From: Rheinheimera nanhaiensis E407-8
Lineage (GTDB): Bacteria; Pseudomonadota; Gammaproteobacteria; Enterobacterales; Alteromonadaceae
NCBI RefSeq assembly: GCF_000296695.1
Contig: NZ_BAFK01000026.1
Coordinates: forward strand, 1 to 49,201
Direction of reading: 5' to 3'
DNA: 49,201 nt
Positions 37,490 through 47,913 of this stretch are shown here, piece after piece. Every line of letters begins with the position of its first letter. Position 1 is the first letter of the stretch. Under the pieces are notes generated by a model. It did no database searches, had not been told where the DNA came from, and saw only the letters and a program-made list of their open reading frames with translations. The translations under genes and the position numbers were made by a program.

Positions 37490-37512
37490 TTGTTCAAATG
37501 CGCCATTTTTGC

Positions 37513-37541
37513 TTGTTTGCACCGGCGTGGTTGGTTAATAT
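37513..37541 (+). promoter_or_regulatory. Candidate tpiA promoter
   Basis: -35 TTGTTT (37513-37518), 17-bp spacer, -10 TAATAT (37536-37541), 30 bp ahead of the tpiA ATG. Confidence 0.45.
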
Positions 37542-37571
37542 CGCGCCGGACTTACAACAGGATACTACTTC

Positions 37572-38324
37572 ATGTCACGCAAAGCCCTGATCGCCGCGAA
37601 CTGGAAAATGAACGGTTCTGCCGCTCTGGTCAAGGAAATGACAAACACGCTGCAATCGCTGGCTATTAGCGCTGTTGACGTGTTGCTCTGTCCACCGGCG
37701 ACGCTGCTAACCCGCTTTGCGCCATCCAGTCAGTTTGCGTTGGGCGCCCAAACCCTTAGCCATGAAACCAGCGGCGCCTTTACCGGCGAGCTAAGTGCGC
37801 AACTGTTGTCAGAAGCGGGTGCCCGCTTTGTCATTGTTGGCCACTCTGAGCGGCGCAGCCTGAATTTTGAAACTGACGGCCTGGTGGCAGCAAAACTTGC
37901 TACCGCCGTTGCGGCCGGCCTTACGCCGCTGCTGTGTGTCGGCGAGAGCTTAGCAGAGCGCCAGCAAGAAAAAACACAGCAGGTTATTGCGCGTCAACTT
38001 GATGCGGTGTATGCTTCGCAGCCCGAATTACTGGCGAAATCAGTAATTGCGTACGAACCCATTTGGGCTATCGGTACCGGCGAATCCGCTTCGCCCGAGC
38101 AAGCGCAACAGACGCATGCTTTTATCCGTGCTCATCTGGCGCAGTATGATGCAACAGCCGCAGCAGCGGTAAGAATATTGTACGGTGGCAGTGTTAACGC
38201 AGAGAATTGCGCTGCATTGTTTGCCCAGGCAGATATTGACGGGGCTCTGGTTGGCGGCGCCAGCCTGAAACCGGCAGAGTTTGCCCAAATTTGTCTTGCA
38301 GCCACGCAAGGCGCAAAGGATTAA
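37572..38324 (+). CDS. tpiA: Triosephosphate isomerase
   Basis: 250 residues. N-terminal AANWKMNGS with the active-site Lys, VIVGHSERR with the catalytic His, AYEPIWAIGTGESA with the catalytic Glu, and the phosphate-binding ILYGGSVN and GALVGGASL loops. Interconverts dihydroxyacetone phosphate and glyceraldehyde-3-phosphate. secG begins 2 bp after the stop. Confidence 0.99.
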   Translation: MSRKALIAANWKMNGSAALVKEMTNTLQSLAISAVDVLLCPPATLLTRFAPSSQFALGAQTLSHETSGAFTGELSAQLLSEAGARFVIVGHSERRSLNFETDGLVAAKLATAVAAGLTPLLCVGESLAERQQEKTQQVIARQLDAVYASQPELLAKSVIAYEPIWAIGTGESASPEQAQQTHAFIRAHLAQYDATAAAAVRILYGGSVNAENCAALFAQADIDGALVGGASLKPAEFAQICLAATQGAKD

Positions 38325-38326
38325 AC

Positions 38327-38656
38327 ATGTACGAAATTTTAATGGTAGTGTATTTGTTAGTCGCAATGGCGTTAATCGGCCTGGTGTTAATTCAGCACGG
38401 CAAAGGCGCTGATATGGGCGCAGCCTTTGGTGCAGGGGCATCGGCCACGGTGTTTGGTTCTTCTGGTACCGGTAACTTTTTAACCAAAACCACCACTGTG
38501 TTAGCGACCATTTTCTTCGTGCTGAGCATAGTGCTGGGTAACTACAGTGCCGGCCAAAGCAAGAAAGTTGACGAGTGGCAGGACTTATCAGTACCTGTCA
38601 CCGAGCAGGTTGAGCAGAAGAAAGACGACACCAGCGACATCCCCGTCGGTAATTAA
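38327..38656 (+). CDS. secG: Preprotein translocase subunit SecG
   Basis: 109 residues from ATG 38327 (AAAGGA upstream); the longer frame inside tpiA is rejected. Two membrane helices (about 2-22 and 52-72) with the conserved QHGKGADMGAAFGAGASATVFGSSG loop between them and a charged tail. Accessory subunit of SecYEG. Probably on the tpiA transcript; tRNA-Leu follows, a classical gammaproteobacterial order. Confidence 0.97.
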   Translation: MYEILMVVYLLVAMALIGLVLIQHGKGADMGAAFGAGASATVFGSSGTGNFLTKTTTVLATIFFVLSIVLGNYSAGQSKKVDEWQDLSVPVTEQVEQKKDDTSDIPVGN

Positions 38657-38671
38657 GTCACAGTATTTTTA

Positions 38672-38756
38672 GCCGAGATGGTGAAATTGGTAGACACGCT
38701 ATCTTGAGGGGGTAGTGTCTTCGGACGTGCGGGTTCAAGTCCCGCTCTCGGCACCA
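38672..38756 (+). tRNA. tRNA-Leu (anticodon GAG)
   Basis: 85-nt class II tRNA with acceptor stem GCCGAGA / TCTCGGC, anticodon loop TTGAGGG (anticodon GAG), a long variable arm, T-loop GTTCAAGTC and encoded CCA. It lies 15 bp after secG and may be processed from the same transcript. Confidence 0.97.
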
Positions 38757-38785
38757 AATTAATCAATACTTTGCCACGGCAAAGC

Positions 38786-38814
38786 TTGCGATAAGCCAGT
38801 CAGCGCTATATAAT
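38786..38814 (+). promoter_or_regulatory. Promoter of metY-rimP-nusA-infB operon
   Basis: -35 TTGCGA (38786-38791), 17-bp spacer, perfect -10 TATAAT (38809-38814), followed by a GC-rich discriminator (AAGCGCC), 16 bp before the tRNA. The GC discriminator is typical of stringently controlled stable-RNA promoters. Confidence 0.8.
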
Positions 38815-38830
38815 AAGCGCCAATTACGGA

Positions 38831-38907
<77 letters not shown>

Positions 38908-38957
38908 ACTTAGCTTCAATTAACATTGGCGATATGTTAGTTGATCAGATGCCCATT

Positions 38958-38982
38958 CGCCCCGCTAGTTCGGGGCGTTTTC
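38958..38982 (+). terminator. Intrinsic terminator after metY
   Basis: 7-bp stem CGCCCCG / CGGGGCG, 6-base loop, then TTTTCGT. Partial termination would let the downstream operon be read at a lower level than the tRNA. Confidence 0.75.
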
Positions 38983-39012
38983 GTATCTGCAGACCTAGTT
39001 TTACGCAGTAAT

Positions 39013-39032
39013 GGGCTACAGGCCCTTTTTTT
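39013..39032 (+). terminator. Second terminator-like hairpin before rimP
   Basis: Short stem GGGC / GCCC with a 5-base loop followed by seven T. Weaker stem but a perfect U-tract. Confidence 0.55.
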
Positions 39033-39084
39033 ATTGGCTGTTGTTGCCGCCAGCGGCGTTAACAATAGTGTTCCGGAGGTCACG

Positions 39085-39540
39085 TTGACGAAACAAGAAC
39101 AGAAACTGACTGAGCTGTTGCAGCCCACTGTCGAAGCGAGCGGCTTTGAGTTGCTGGGGCTGGAACTGGTGCAGGCTGGCCGGCATTCAACGTTGCGGTT
39201 GTACATAGACCATGCCGACGGCGTAACGGTAGATGACTGCGCTGTGGTCAGCCGTGAAGTCAGTGCCATTTTAGATGTGGAAGATCCGATAGCGAACGAG
39301 TATCTGCTGGAAGTGTCTTCACCTGGCCTGGATAGGCCCCTGTTTACCCCGGCGCATTTTGCTGCCGTGGTAGGGCAAAAAATTGAAGTAAAACTGGCTA
39401 TTCCACAGGATGGCCGGCGTAAGTTTAAAGGCGTACTAACAGCTATTGAAGACGATATGTTGATAGTGGAAGTAGATGGCAAACCCTATCGTTTGCTGAT
39501 GGATAACGTAGATAAAGCAAACGTGGTACCGGTGTTTTAA
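39085..39540 (+). CDS. rimP: Ribosome maturation factor RimP
   Basis: 151 residues starting at TTG 39085, fixed by GGAGG 5 bases upstream and by the family N-terminus ([11 protein letters not shown]). The open frame continues upstream over 48 codons that do not resemble RimP. Signatures [33 protein letters not shown] and [16 protein letters not shown]-terminal SH3-like domain. Needed for 30S maturation. First protein gene of the nusA-infB operon. Confidence 0.97.
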   Translation: MTKQEQKLTELLQPTVEASGFELLGLELVQAGRHSTLRLYIDHADGVTVDDCAVVSREVSAILDVEDPIANEYLLEVSSPGLDRPLFTPAHFAAVVGQKIEVKLAIPQDGRRKFKGVLTAIEDDMLIVEVDGKPYRLLMDNVDKANVVPVF

Positions 39541-39569
39541 GGTATCGGGGCAAAGCGAGGCAACACACA

Positions 39570-41069
39570 ATGGCAAAAGAAATATTATTAGTTGTTGATG
39601 CAGTTTCAAACGAAAAATCAGTACCGCGGGAGAAAATCTTCCAGGCACTCGAGTTTGCATTGGCTGCAGCCACCAAGAAGAAAAACGAAGGCGATATCGA
39701 AGTTCGCGTAAGCATTGATCGTAAAACCGGCGCCTATGAAACCTTCCGCCGCTGGCTGGTGATCCCGGACGATCAGGTACAAGAGCATCCGTACCGTGAA
39801 ATAACGCTGTCGGCAGCGCAATATGATGATCCTTCGGTACAGGTAGGCGACTACTACGAAGAGCAAATTGACTCGATCGAATTTGACCGTATCACCACCC
39901 AGATGGCCAAGCAGGTTATCGTACAAAAAGTACGTGAAGCTGAACGCTCACAAGTGGTTGAAGCCTATATCGATCAGGTGGGTGAGTTAGTCACCGGCGT
40001 AGTGAAAAAAGTTAACCGCGACAGCATCATCGTTGATTTGGGTAACAATGCTGAAGCCATGCTGGGTAAAGATGAAATGCTACCGCGCGAGACTTATCGC
40101 CCGGGAGACCGTATTCGTGCTTTGCTGTTTGACGTTAAACCAGAAGCCCGTGGCGCCCAGCTGTTTTTAAGCCGTTCACGGCCAGAAATGCTGCTGGAAC
40201 TGTTCCGTATTGAAGTGCCGGAAATTGGCGAAGAGATGATTGAACTGCGTGGCGCTGCGCGTGACCCGGGTGCCCGTGCCAAGATTGCGGTGAAGAGCAA
40301 CGACCGTCGTATCGATCCGGTTGGCGCTTGTGTTGGTATGCGTGGCTCACGCGTACAGGCGGTGTCAAACGAGCTGGCCGGTGAGCGCGTCGATATCGTG
40401 TTATATGACGATAACGATGCCCAGTTTGTGATCAACGCAATGGCGCCGGCCGAAGTGGCTTCTATCATCGTTGATGAAGACGCGCACTCAATGGATATCG
40501 CGGTTGAAGATTCCAACCTGGCAATGGCGATTGGCCGTAACGGTCAAAACGTACGTTTAGCCAGCCAGCTGACCGGCTGGGAGCTGAACGTGATGTCAGT
40601 ATCTGCCATGAAGCAAAAACACCAGGAAGAAACCGCCAAAGTACGTCAGGTATTTGTCGACGCGCTGGAAATTGACGAAGAGTTCGCCGATGTGCTGGTA
40701 GACGAAGGCTTCTCTACCCTGGAAGAAATTGCCTATGTGCCGATCAGCGAGCTTTTAAGCATCGATGGTCTGGACGAAGAGATTGTTGAAGAGCTGCGTG
40801 GCCGTGCCAAAGCGGTGTTAACCACCCGTGCCCTGGCCAGTGAAGAATCGCTGGAAGATGCGCAGCCAAGCGAAGCGCTGTTAGCGCTGGAAGGATTAGA
40901 TACCCATACGGCCTATGTTCTGGCCAGTAAAGGGGTAACCACGTTAGACGACCTGGCTGAGCTGGGTGTCGATGATTTACTGGATATTGCCACCATGTCG
41001 GAACAACAAGCCGCCGACCTGATCATGGCTGCCCGTAACATCGTTTGGTTTAGCGAAGAAAATAAGTAG
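39570..41069 (+). CDS. nusA: Transcription termination/antitermination factor NusA
   Basis: 499 residues, E. coli length. N-terminal RNA polymerase-binding domain, S1 domain (about 135-200), KH1/KH2 ([45 protein letters not shown]), and two acidic helix-hairpin repeats at the C-terminus (about 365-495). Controls pausing and termination. 29 bp after rimP. Confidence 0.99.
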   Translation: MAKEILLVVDAVSNEKSVPREKIFQALEFALAAATKKKNEGDIEVRVSIDRKTGAYETFRRWLVIPDDQVQEHPYREITLSAAQYDDPSVQVGDYYEEQIDSIEFDRITTQMAKQVIVQKVREAERSQVVEAYIDQVGELVTGVVKKVNRDSIIVDLGNNAEAMLGKDEMLPRETYRPGDRIRALLFDVKPEARGAQLFLSRSRPEMLLELFRIEVPEIGEEMIELRGAARDPGARAKIAVKSNDRRIDPVGACVGMRGSRVQAVSNELAGERVDIVLYDDNDAQFVINAMAPAEVASIIVDEDAHSMDIAVEDSNLAMAIGRNGQNVRLASQLTGWELNVMSVSAMKQKHQEETAKVRQVFVDALEIDEEFADVLVDEGFSTLEEIAYVPISELLSIDGLDEEIVEELRGRAKAVLTTRALASEESLEDAQPSEALLALEGLDTHTAYVLASKGVTTLDDLAELGVDDLLDIATMSEQQAADLIMAARNIVWFSEENK

Positions 41070-41090
41070 TCAACGGAGGTAACAACACAA

Positions 41091-43775
41091 ATGGCAGAAG
41101 TCACTATAGAAAAGCTAGCCAGTGATGTCGGTACTACTGTTGAACGGTTAGTGCAGCAATTCGCTGATGCCGGTATCAGTAAAGCCGCCGGTCAGGTAGT
41201 CAGCGAAGATGAGAAAAAAGCCCTGCTGGACCACTTAAGTGCGCAGCATGGTGGTAAAAGCGCCGAGCCTTCACGCTTAACGTTAAAGCGTAAAGAAAAA
41301 ACCACCCTGAGTGTGTCAGGTGGCGCCGGCCGTAACCGCGAAATTCAGGTTGAAGTGCGTAAGCAAAAAACCTATGTGAAAAAGCCAATGCTGGATGAAG
41401 CTGCGTTAAAAGCGCAGGAAGAAGCCCGTCTGGCCGAAGAAAAAGCCCGTGCTGAGGCAGATGCCGCCCGTGCTGAAGCGGAGCGCAAAGCCAAAGAAAT
41501 CGCGGCGGCTAAAGCGAAAGAAGACGCCGAGCGTAAAGCCGCTGAAGCCAAGCGCCGCGAAGAAGCGAAACAGGCGCAGCTGTTAAAAGACGACCCGGAA
41601 GAAGCCGCCCGTCGTGCCGCCAAAGAAGAAGCGCGCAAAGAAGCCGAGCGTATTCGCCAGCAGCAGGAAGCCGAAGCACTGCGTAAGCTGGAAGAGGAAG
41701 CGGCTAAACAAGCCGCGGCAGCCCGTAAGCTGGCCGAAGAAAACAGCGAGCGCTGGGCGCAGGAAGAAAAAGCCAAGCCAGCCGATAACGACGATTATCA
41801 CCTGACCAGCAACGAGTTTGCCAAGCAGGCAGAAGATGAAGTGGACGCCAAAGAAGAGCGTGCCGGTCGTCGTGGCGCCGGTAAGAAAACACCGGTAGTC
41901 AAAGGCAAAAAGAAAGACGATGCCAATGACAAAGAAGCCTTTAACCGTGCTAACCGTCATGTGAAGAAAAAGAAGACGCCAAGCAGCATGCAGCATGGCT
42001 TTAATAAGCCAGCGCAACCGGTTGAGCGCGAAGTGAAAATTGGTGAAACCATCACAGTCGCCGAGCTGGCCGCCAAAATGGCGGTGAAAGCGTCAGAAGT
42101 GATTAAAGTGATGATGAAGATGGGCGCTATGGCGACCATTAACCAGGTGATTGATCAGGAAACGGCCGCCATTGTCTGTGAAGAAATGGGCCACAAGTTT
42201 ACTTTGACCAAAGAAAACGAGCTGGAAGAAGCGGTCATGTCAGACCGTGACGGCCAGGGTGAGCTGGAGCCACGCGCACCGGTTGTCACCGTAATGGGTC
42301 ACGTTGACCATGGTAAAACCTCACTGCTGGATTATATCCGTAAAGCCAAAGTGGCCGCGGGCGAAGCCGGTGGTATTACCCAGCATATCGGTGCTTACCA
42401 TGTCGAAACCGAGCGCGGTATGGTGACCTTCCTGGATACACCAGGCCACGCTGCCTTTACCTCAATGCGTGCCCGTGGTGCCAAAGCCACTGACATCGTT
42501 ATTCTGGTAGTAGCCGCTGACGATGGCGTGATGCCGCAAACCAAAGAAGCGATTCAGCATGCGAAGGCGGCTGGTGTGCCGCTGGTGGTTGCTGTGAACA
42601 AGATGGATAAGCCAGAAGCCGATCCGGAGCGGGTGCGTAACGAATTATCACAGTACGACGTTATCTCAGAAGAGTGGGGCGGCGATACCCAGTTTGTGCC
42701 GGTATCGGCCAAATCAGGTATGGGTATTGACGACTTACTGGAAGCCATTTTGAACCAGGCTGAACTGCTGGAATTAAAAGCAGTGAAAGATGGTCTGGCG
42801 CGTGGTGTGGTTATTGAGTCACGCTTAGATAAAGGCCGTGGCCCGGTAGCGTCTATCCTGGTACAGGAAGGTACGTTAAAGCAGGGCGAAATCGTGCTGT
42901 GTGGTTTTGAATATGGCCGTGTGCGTGCGATGCGCGACGAGAACGGTAAAGAAGTTAAAACAGCTGGCCCGTCTATTCCGGTGGAAATCCTTGGCTTGTC
43001 AGGTGTACCTCAGGCGGGTGATGAAGTCACCGTAGTGAAAGACGAGCGTAAAGCGCGGGAAGTGGCACTGTACCGTCAGGGTAAATTCCGCGACGTTAAG
43101 CTGGCGCGTCAGCAGAAGTCGAAGCTGGAGAACATGTTTGCCAACATGACGGAAGGTGATGTGTCTGAGCTGAACATCGTACTGAAAGCCGACGTACAGG
43201 GCTCGGTAGAAGCCATTACCGAATCCTTGATGAAGCTGTCAACCGATGAAGTAAAAGTGAAGATCGTCGGTTCAGGCGTAGGTGGTATTACCGAAACCGA
43301 CGTCACGCTGGCGGCGGCCTCGTCGGCCATTATCATCGGCTTCAACGTGCGTGCTGACGGCTCTGCCCGTAAGATGGTGGAAGACGAAGGCCTCGACTTA
43401 CGTTACTACGGCATTATTTATGAGCTGTTAGACGAAGTCCGCGCGGCGATGACCGGTATGTTAGCGCCTGAGTTTAAACAGCAGATCATCGGCTTAGCCC
43501 AGGTACGCGATGTGTTCCGCTCACCGAAGTTTGGTGCGGTAGCCGGCTGTATGGTAACCGAGGGTGTGATTAAGCGGAATGCACCTATCCGGGTATTGCG
43601 TGACAACGTGGTGATCTTCGAAGGCGAGCTGGAATCCTTGCGTCGCTTTAAAGATGACGTTAGCGAAGTACGCAACGGCTTCGAATGTGGTATCGGTGTG
43701 AAGAATTACAACGATGTACGCGAAGGCGACCAGATCGAAGTATTTGAAGTGGTTCAGGTAGAACGCACCCTGTAA
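41091..43775 (+). CDS. infB: Translation initiation factor IF-2
   Basis: 894 residues. IF2N domain at the start ([21 protein letters not shown]), IF2-associated domain, then a long Ala/Glu/Lys-rich coiled region (about 105-260). G domain from about 400 with [17 protein letters not shown] and NKMD, followed by domains II, III and the C-terminal fMet-tRNA-binding domain. Delivers initiator tRNA to the 30S subunit; initiator tRNA is encoded at the head of the same operon. Confidence 0.99.
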   Translation: MAEVTIEKLASDVGTTVERLVQQFADAGISKAAGQVVSEDEKKALLDHLSAQHGGKSAEPSRLTLKRKEKTTLSVSGGAGRNREIQVEVRKQKTYVKKPMLDEAALKAQEEARLAEEKARAEADAARAEAERKAKEIAAAKAKEDAERKAAEAKRREEAKQAQLLKDDPEEAARRAAKEEARKEAERIRQQQEAEALRKLEEEAAKQAAAARKLAEENSERWAQEEKAKPADNDDYHLTSNEFAKQAEDEVDAKEERAGRRGAGKKTPVVKGKKKDDANDKEAFNRANRHVKKKKTPSSMQHGFNKPAQPVEREVKIGETITVAELAAKMAVKASEVIKVMMKMGAMATINQVIDQETAAIVCEEMGHKFTLTKENELEEAVMSDRDGQGELEPRAPVVTVMGHVDHGKTSLLDYIRKAKVAAGEAGGITQHIGAYHVETERGMVTFLDTPGHAAFTSMRARGAKATDIVILVVAADDGVMPQTKEAIQHAKAAGVPLVVAVNKMDKPEADPERVRNELSQYDVISEEWGGDTQFVPVSAKSGMGIDDLLEAILNQAELLELKAVKDGLARGVVIESRLDKGRGPVASILVQEGTLKQGEIVLCGFEYGRVRAMRDENGKEVKTAGPSIPVEILGLSGVPQAGDEVTVVKDERKAREVALYRQGKFRDVKLARQQKSKLENMFANMTEGDVSELNIVLKADVQGSVEAITESLMKLSTDEVKVKIVGSGVGGITETDVTLAAASSAIIIGFNVRADGSARKMVEDEGLDLRYYGIIYELLDEVRAAMTGMLAPEFKQQIIGLAQVRDVFRSPKFGAVAGCMVTEGVIKRNAPIRVLRDNVVIFEGELESLRRFKDDVSEVRNGFECGIGVKNYNDVREGDQIEVFEVVQVERTL

Positions 43776-43793
43776 ATCGTCGAGTAACAATAC

Positions 43794-43819
43794 AACAGGG
43801 GCCACAGGCCCCTGTTTTG
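43794..43819 (+). terminator. Strong hairpin between infB and rbfA
   Basis: Perfect 10-bp stem AACAGGGGCC / GGCCCCTGTT, 3-base loop, then TTG. It ends 30 bp before the rbfA ATG. Could be a partial terminator or an RNase processing site inside the operon. Confidence 0.65.
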
Positions 43820-43846
43820 TCTGAAGCAGACAGTGGAAATACAGTT

Positions 43847-44287
43847 ATGAAAGAATTCTCGCGGGTCGACAGACTGTCGCAACAAATGAAAAAAGAAATG
43901 GCGGTGATCTTGCAGCGCGAAATTAAAGATCCGCGCCTGCACAGCATGATTACCGTATCAGACGTGGAAGTATCGCGTGACTTATCGCATGCCAAGGTGT
44001 TCGTCACCTTTTTAGGCCTGGCTGATGATAAGGTAGAAGACAATTTAAAAATTCTTAATGATGCCTCAGGCTTCGTTCGTAGCCTTATTGGTAAACGCAT
44101 TCAGGCGCGTATTGTGCCGCACATCCGCTTTGTGTTTGACGAGTCGTTAAACGAGGGGATCCGTATGGCCAATCTGGTCAGCAATGCCCGTGCTGAAGAT
44201 GACCGCCGCCGGCTGCAATCAGGCCAGGCACTGGACGATGGTGCCGATGCTGCCGGGAATGCAGATAAAGACGAGCCAGCCAACTAA
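43847..44287 (+). CDS. rbfA: 30S ribosome-binding factor RbfA
   Basis: 146 residues from ATG 43847; family proteins begin with M(A)KEF, so the extension to TTG 43817, inside the hairpin, is rejected. KH-like fold with MKKEMAVILQREIKDPRL, TVSDVEVSRDLSHAKVFVTFL and ASGFVRSLIGKRIQARIVPHIRF. C-terminal tail is acidic and variable. Cold-relevant 16S maturation factor. Overlaps truB by one base (TAATG). Confidence 0.97.
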   Translation: MKEFSRVDRLSQQMKKEMAVILQREIKDPRLHSMITVSDVEVSRDLSHAKVFVTFLGLADDKVEDNLKILNDASGFVRSLIGKRIQARIVPHIRFVFDESLNEGIRMANLVSNARAEDDRRRLQSGQALDDGADAAGNADKDEPAN

Positions 44288-45210
44288 TGGCACGGAAAAA
44301 TGCCCGGCCGGTGAACGGCATTTTATTGCTGGATAAACCGCTGGAAGTTAGCAGTAACGGCATTTTACAGCGGGTGCGCTGGCTGTATCAGGCACAAAAA
44401 GCCGGCCATACCGGCGCGCTGGACCCAATGGCATCAGGCCTATTGCCGCTCTGTTTTGGCGAGGCGACTAAATTCAGCCAGTTTTTGCTCGACACCGACA
44501 AAACCTATCTGGTCACTGCCCGTTTTGGGGTGCGTACCAGCACCAGTGACGCTGAAGGCGAGGTGATAAGCGAAAAGCCGGTATTGCATAGTGAAGCGCA
44601 GCTGCTGCAGGCAATGCAGGCGTTTCGTGGCGATATTTTGCAGGTGCCAACCATGTTCTCGGCACTGAAATATCAGGGTCAACCGTTATACCGCTATGCC
44701 CGCCAGGGTATTGCAGTGCCGCGTGAAGCCAGGCCCATTAGCATATTCCGCTTTGCACTGCTGGCAAACCAGGGCGACAGCGCCGATTTTATTGTGCACT
44801 GCTCAAAGGGCACTTATATCCGCACCCTGATTGACGATTTAGGCGAAGCCTTAGGCTGTGGTGCCCACGTTGCCCGTTTGCACCGCACTCAGGTTGGCCC
44901 TTTTGTAGCTGCGCAAATGGTAACGCCAGCACAATTGGACGCCTTGGCCGGGCAGTGTCACCAAAGTGGTGATTTCTCGCCAATGGATGCGTTATTACTG
45001 CCAATGGATGCCGGTATTGCCGATATGGCCGCTATTGCGCTAAGCGAGGCCCAACAGCAGCGGCTGCAACACGGCCAAAGCTGCCAGGTCGCACACAGCG
45101 ATACCGTCGCCATTAAACTGCATGGCGCAGATGGCCGCTTTTTTGGTATCGGTCAGGTTGTTGACGGTGTGCTCAGTTCGCGCCGGTTACTCAATACTGC
45201 CGCCAGCTAA
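44287..45210 (+). CDS. truB: tRNA pseudouridine-55 synthase TruB
   Basis: 307 residues. NGILLLDKPLEVSSNGILQRV, catalytic Asp46 in GHTGALDPMASGLLPLCFG, TSDAEGEV, and the C-terminal PUA-like domain. Makes Psi55 in the T-loop of tRNAs. Translationally coupled to rbfA. Confidence 0.98.
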   Translation: MARKNARPVNGILLLDKPLEVSSNGILQRVRWLYQAQKAGHTGALDPMASGLLPLCFGEATKFSQFLLDTDKTYLVTARFGVRTSTSDAEGEVISEKPVLHSEAQLLQAMQAFRGDILQVPTMFSALKYQGQPLYRYARQGIAVPREARPISIFRFALLANQGDSADFIVHCSKGTYIRTLIDDLGEALGCGAHVARLHRTQVGPFVAAQMVTPAQLDALAGQCHQSGDFSPMDALLLPMDAGIADMAAIALSEAQQQRLQHGQSCQVAHSDTVAIKLHGADGRFFGIGQVVDGVLSSRRLLNTAAS

Positions 45211-45232
45211 GCCGGTTGAGCCAGCAAAGCAG

Positions 45233-45260
45233 TTGTAAATAAATGGCAAAATGGTATAAT
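45233..45260 (+). promoter_or_regulatory. rpsO promoter
   Basis: -35 TTGTAA (45233-45238), 16-bp spacer, perfect extended -10 TGGTATAAT (45252-45260). The leader to the rpsO ATG is about 70 bases, enough for S15 autoregulation as in E. coli. Confidence 0.75.
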
Positions 45261-45336
45261 CGCGCCGTTTTTTGGGCTTGCTGGATGAGTGATCGGCAAT
45301 TCCCTGACTTTAGTTCACTCACATTTGGAGTTAAAT

Positions 45337-45606
45337 ATGTCTTTAAGCGCTGCTGAAAAAGCAAAAATCGTTGCTGACTTCGCTGTTAAGCAAGGCGATA
45401 CCGGTTCACCAGAAGTACAAGTTGCTCTGTTGACTGCGTCTATCAACCACCTGCAAGGTCACTTTGCTCAGCACAAGCATGACTTCCACTCACGCCGCGG
45501 TCTGCTGCGTATGGTAAGTCAGCGTCGTAAGCTGCTGGATTACTTAAAAGGTAAAGATCAGAGCCGTTACGCTACACTGATCGAGCGTTTAGGCTTACGC
45601 CGTTAA
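45337..45606 (+). CDS. rpsO: 30S ribosomal protein S15
   Basis: 89 residues from ATG 45337 (GGAG 6 bases upstream); the longer frame is rejected. Family pattern [56 protein letters not shown] and the C-terminal [21 protein letters not shown]. Primary 16S-binding protein of the platform. Terminator follows, then pnp. Confidence 0.99.
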   Translation: MSLSAAEKAKIVADFAVKQGDTGSPEVQVALLTASINHLQGHFAQHKHDFHSRRGLLRMVSQRRKLLDYLKGKDQSRYATLIERLGLRR

Positions 45607-45620
45607 TTCGCATTTTGTTA

Positions 45621-45647
45621 AAAAGGGGCTTTAAGCCCCTTTTTTTA
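45621..45647 (+). terminator. Intrinsic terminator after rpsO
   Basis: Stem GGGGC / GCCCC extended by A-T pairs, flanked by AAAA and TTTTTTT. Confidence 0.87.
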
Positions 45648-45783
45648 TACATCAGACTAATTTTTCGCCAAAGTAACCCTATTACTGAACTATCTTTGTG
45701 CTTTGGTTACAGAGTATACTAGCACCGTATTAAATGACAAAAATGACATCGCAATTAGGCGATTAAGTAAAGGAAACAAACAC

Positions 45784-47913
45784 GTGACTCCCATCGTAAA
45801 ATCATTCCCGTTCGGCCAACACACTTTCACCTTAGAAACCGGCGTTATCGCCCGTCAGGCAGATGCCGCTGTGCTGGCCAGCCTGGGTGATACGTCAGTT
45901 TTAGTAACGGTAGTGGGTAAGAAAGAAGCCAAACCCGGCCAGGATTTCTTCCCGTTAACGGTAAATTATCAGGAAAAAATGTATGCCGCCGGCCGTATTC
46001 CAGGCGGTTTCTTTAAGCGTGAAGGTCGCCCGTCTGAAGGCGAAACGCTGATTGCCCGGTTAATTGACCGCCCAATCCGGCCATTATTCCCGGAAGGTTT
46101 CACCAACGAAGTGCAGGTTGTGGCTACTGTAGTTTCAGTACAGCCAGAAATTCAACCGGATATCGTTGCGCTTATTGGTACCTCAGCAGCACTGGCTATT
46201 TCAGGTATTCCGTTTAGCGGCCCTATAGGTGCAGCCCGTGTTGGTTATATCAATAACCAGTATGTACTGAACCCATCAGAAGACGAGCTGAAAAGCTCGA
46301 AGCTCGACTTAGTGGTAGCCGGTACGGCTGGTGCGGTACTGATGGTTGAATCTGAAGCCGGCATCCTGTCAGAAGATGTGATGTTAGGTGCTGTGGTGTA
46401 TGGCCATGAGCAAATGCAAACGGCTATCGCTGCGATCAATGAGTTTGCCGCTCAGGCCGCTAAGCCAGCCTGGAACTGGCAGGCGCCAGAGAAGAACGTT
46501 GCACTGATTGAGAAAATTGAAGCGCTGGCTAAAGCTGATTTAGGTGATGCTTACCGTATCACCGAAAAAGCCAAACGCTATGAGCGCATCGGCGAGATTA
46601 AAGCGGCGTTAATTGAAAAGTTAACTGCAGAGCTTGGCGAAGACGACAAGCTGGACCTGTTAGAAGTAGGCGAGATTTTCCATAATCTGGAATCAAAAGT
46701 GGTGCGTGGCCGCATCACTAAAGGCGAGCCGCGTATTGACGGCCGTGACCCGGAAATGATCCGTGGTTTAAGCGTAATGACCGGTGTACTGCCACGTACC
46801 CATGGTTCAGCGCTGTTTACCCGTGGTGAAACCCAGGCGTTGGTTACCGCGACCTTAGGTACCGCCCGCGATGCCCAGACGGTAGATGACTTATTAAGCG
46901 CCAAAACTGACACCTTTATGCTGCACTATAACTTCCCACCGTACTCAGTGGGCGAGACCGGCATGATAGGCTCACCTAAGCGCCGTGAAATCGGTCATGG
47001 TCGTCTGGCCAAGCGTGGTGTACAGGCCGTTATGCCAGATTTCAATGACTTCCCGTACACAGTGCGGGTGGTATCTGAAATTACTGAATCAAACGGCTCA
47101 AGCTCTATGGCATCAGTCTGTGGCTCGTCCTTAGCGCTGATGGATGCCGGCGTGCCAATTAAAGCCTCTGTAGCGGGTATAGCTATGGGTCTGGTAAAAG
47201 AAGGCGATGATTTCGTCGTATTGTCAGACATCTTAGGTGATGAAGATCACTTAGGCGACATGGACTTTAAAGTGGCCGGTACTGCCGAAGGTATCACAGC
47301 ACTGCAGATGGATATCAAAATTGACGGTATCACCAAAGAAATCATGCAGATTGCTCTGAAGCAAGCCAAAGCCGCCCGTTTACACATTCTGAACGTGATG
47401 GATCAGGCCATCAGCGGTCACCGCGAAGAGATGTCTGAATACGCACCGCGTATTTACACCATGAAGATTAACCCGGAGAAAATCCGCGAAGTTATCGGTA
47501 AAGGTGGCGCAGTGATCCGTCAGATCACCGAAGAGTCCGGTACCACTATCGAGCTGGAAGATGATGGCAGCATCAAGATTGCCGCCACCACCGCCAAAGC
47601 AGCGCAAATTGCGATCGACAAGATCAATGCGATTACCGCTGAGATTGAAGTGGGTGCAGTGTATGACGGTGAAGTAGTACGTATTGTCGACTTCGGTGCC
47701 TTTGTTAATGTACTGCCGGGTAAAGACGGTCTGGTGCATATTTCGCAAATTTCTGACGAGCGGGTTAACAATGTGTCTGAGCACTTAACCCTGGGCCAGA
47801 AAGTGAAAGTAAAAGTACTGGAAGTAGACAAGCAAGGCCGCGTACGTTTAAGTATCAAGGAAGCAAATGCTAAACCTGCTACTGAGTCGGCCAATGCTGA
47901 AGCTAATGCCTAA
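45784..47913 (+). CDS. pnp: Polyribonucleotide nucleotidyltransferase (PNPase)
   Basis: 709 residues starting at GTG 45784; AAGGA lies 10 bases ahead and family N-termini (M-PIVKxFxFGQHTxTLETG) begin here. The upstream frame to 45703 would add 27 unlikely residues. Two RNase PH domains ([45 protein letters not shown]), KH domain ([17 protein letters not shown]) and S1 domain ([22 protein letters not shown]). Phosphorolytic 3' exonuclease of the degradosome. An imperfect leader with -10 TATACT at 45715-45720 precedes it. Overlaps nlpI by 8 bases. Confidence 0.98.
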   Translation: MTPIVKSFPFGQHTFTLETGVIARQADAAVLASLGDTSVLVTVVGKKEAKPGQDFFPLTVNYQEKMYAAGRIPGGFFKREGRPSEGETLIARLIDRPIRPLFPEGFTNEVQVVATVVSVQPEIQPDIVALIGTSAALAISGIPFSGPIGAARVGYINNQYVLNPSEDELKSSKLDLVVAGTAGAVLMVESEAGILSEDVMLGAVVYGHEQMQTAIAAINEFAAQAAKPAWNWQAPEKNVALIEKIEALAKADLGDAYRITEKAKRYERIGEIKAALIEKLTAELGEDDKLDLLEVGEIFHNLESKVVRGRITKGEPRIDGRDPEMIRGLSVMTGVLPRTHGSALFTRGETQALVTATLGTARDAQTVDDLLSAKTDTFMLHYNFPPYSVGETGMIGSPKRREIGHGRLAKRGVQAVMPDFNDFPYTVRVVSEITESNGSSSMASVCGSSLALMDAGVPIKASVAGIAMGLVKEGDDFVVLSDILGDEDHLGDMDFKVAGTAEGITALQMDIKIDGITKEIMQIALKQAKAARLHILNVMDQAISGHREEMSEYAPRIYTMKINPEKIREVIGKGGAVIRQITEESGTTIELEDDGSIKIAATTAKAAQIAIDKINAITAEIEVGAVYDGEVVRIVDFGAFVNVLPGKDGLVHISQISDERVNNVSEHLTLGQKVKVKVLEVDKQGRVRLSIKEANAKPATESANAEANA

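Noticed and set aside
38769..38784. CTTTGCC / GGCAAAG hairpin after tRNA-Leu
   Set aside because: A 2-base gap and no U-run; sits next to the metY -35 and cannot be assigned a role.
38941..39084. N-terminal extension of rimP by 48 codons
   Set aside because: It would translate through two terminator hairpins; a GGAGG site fixes the TTG at 39085 and the family starts there.
41372..41776. 134-residue antisense frame opposite infB
   Set aside because: Low-complexity Ala/Ser product generated by the reverse of the Ala/Glu/Lys-rich region of IF-2.
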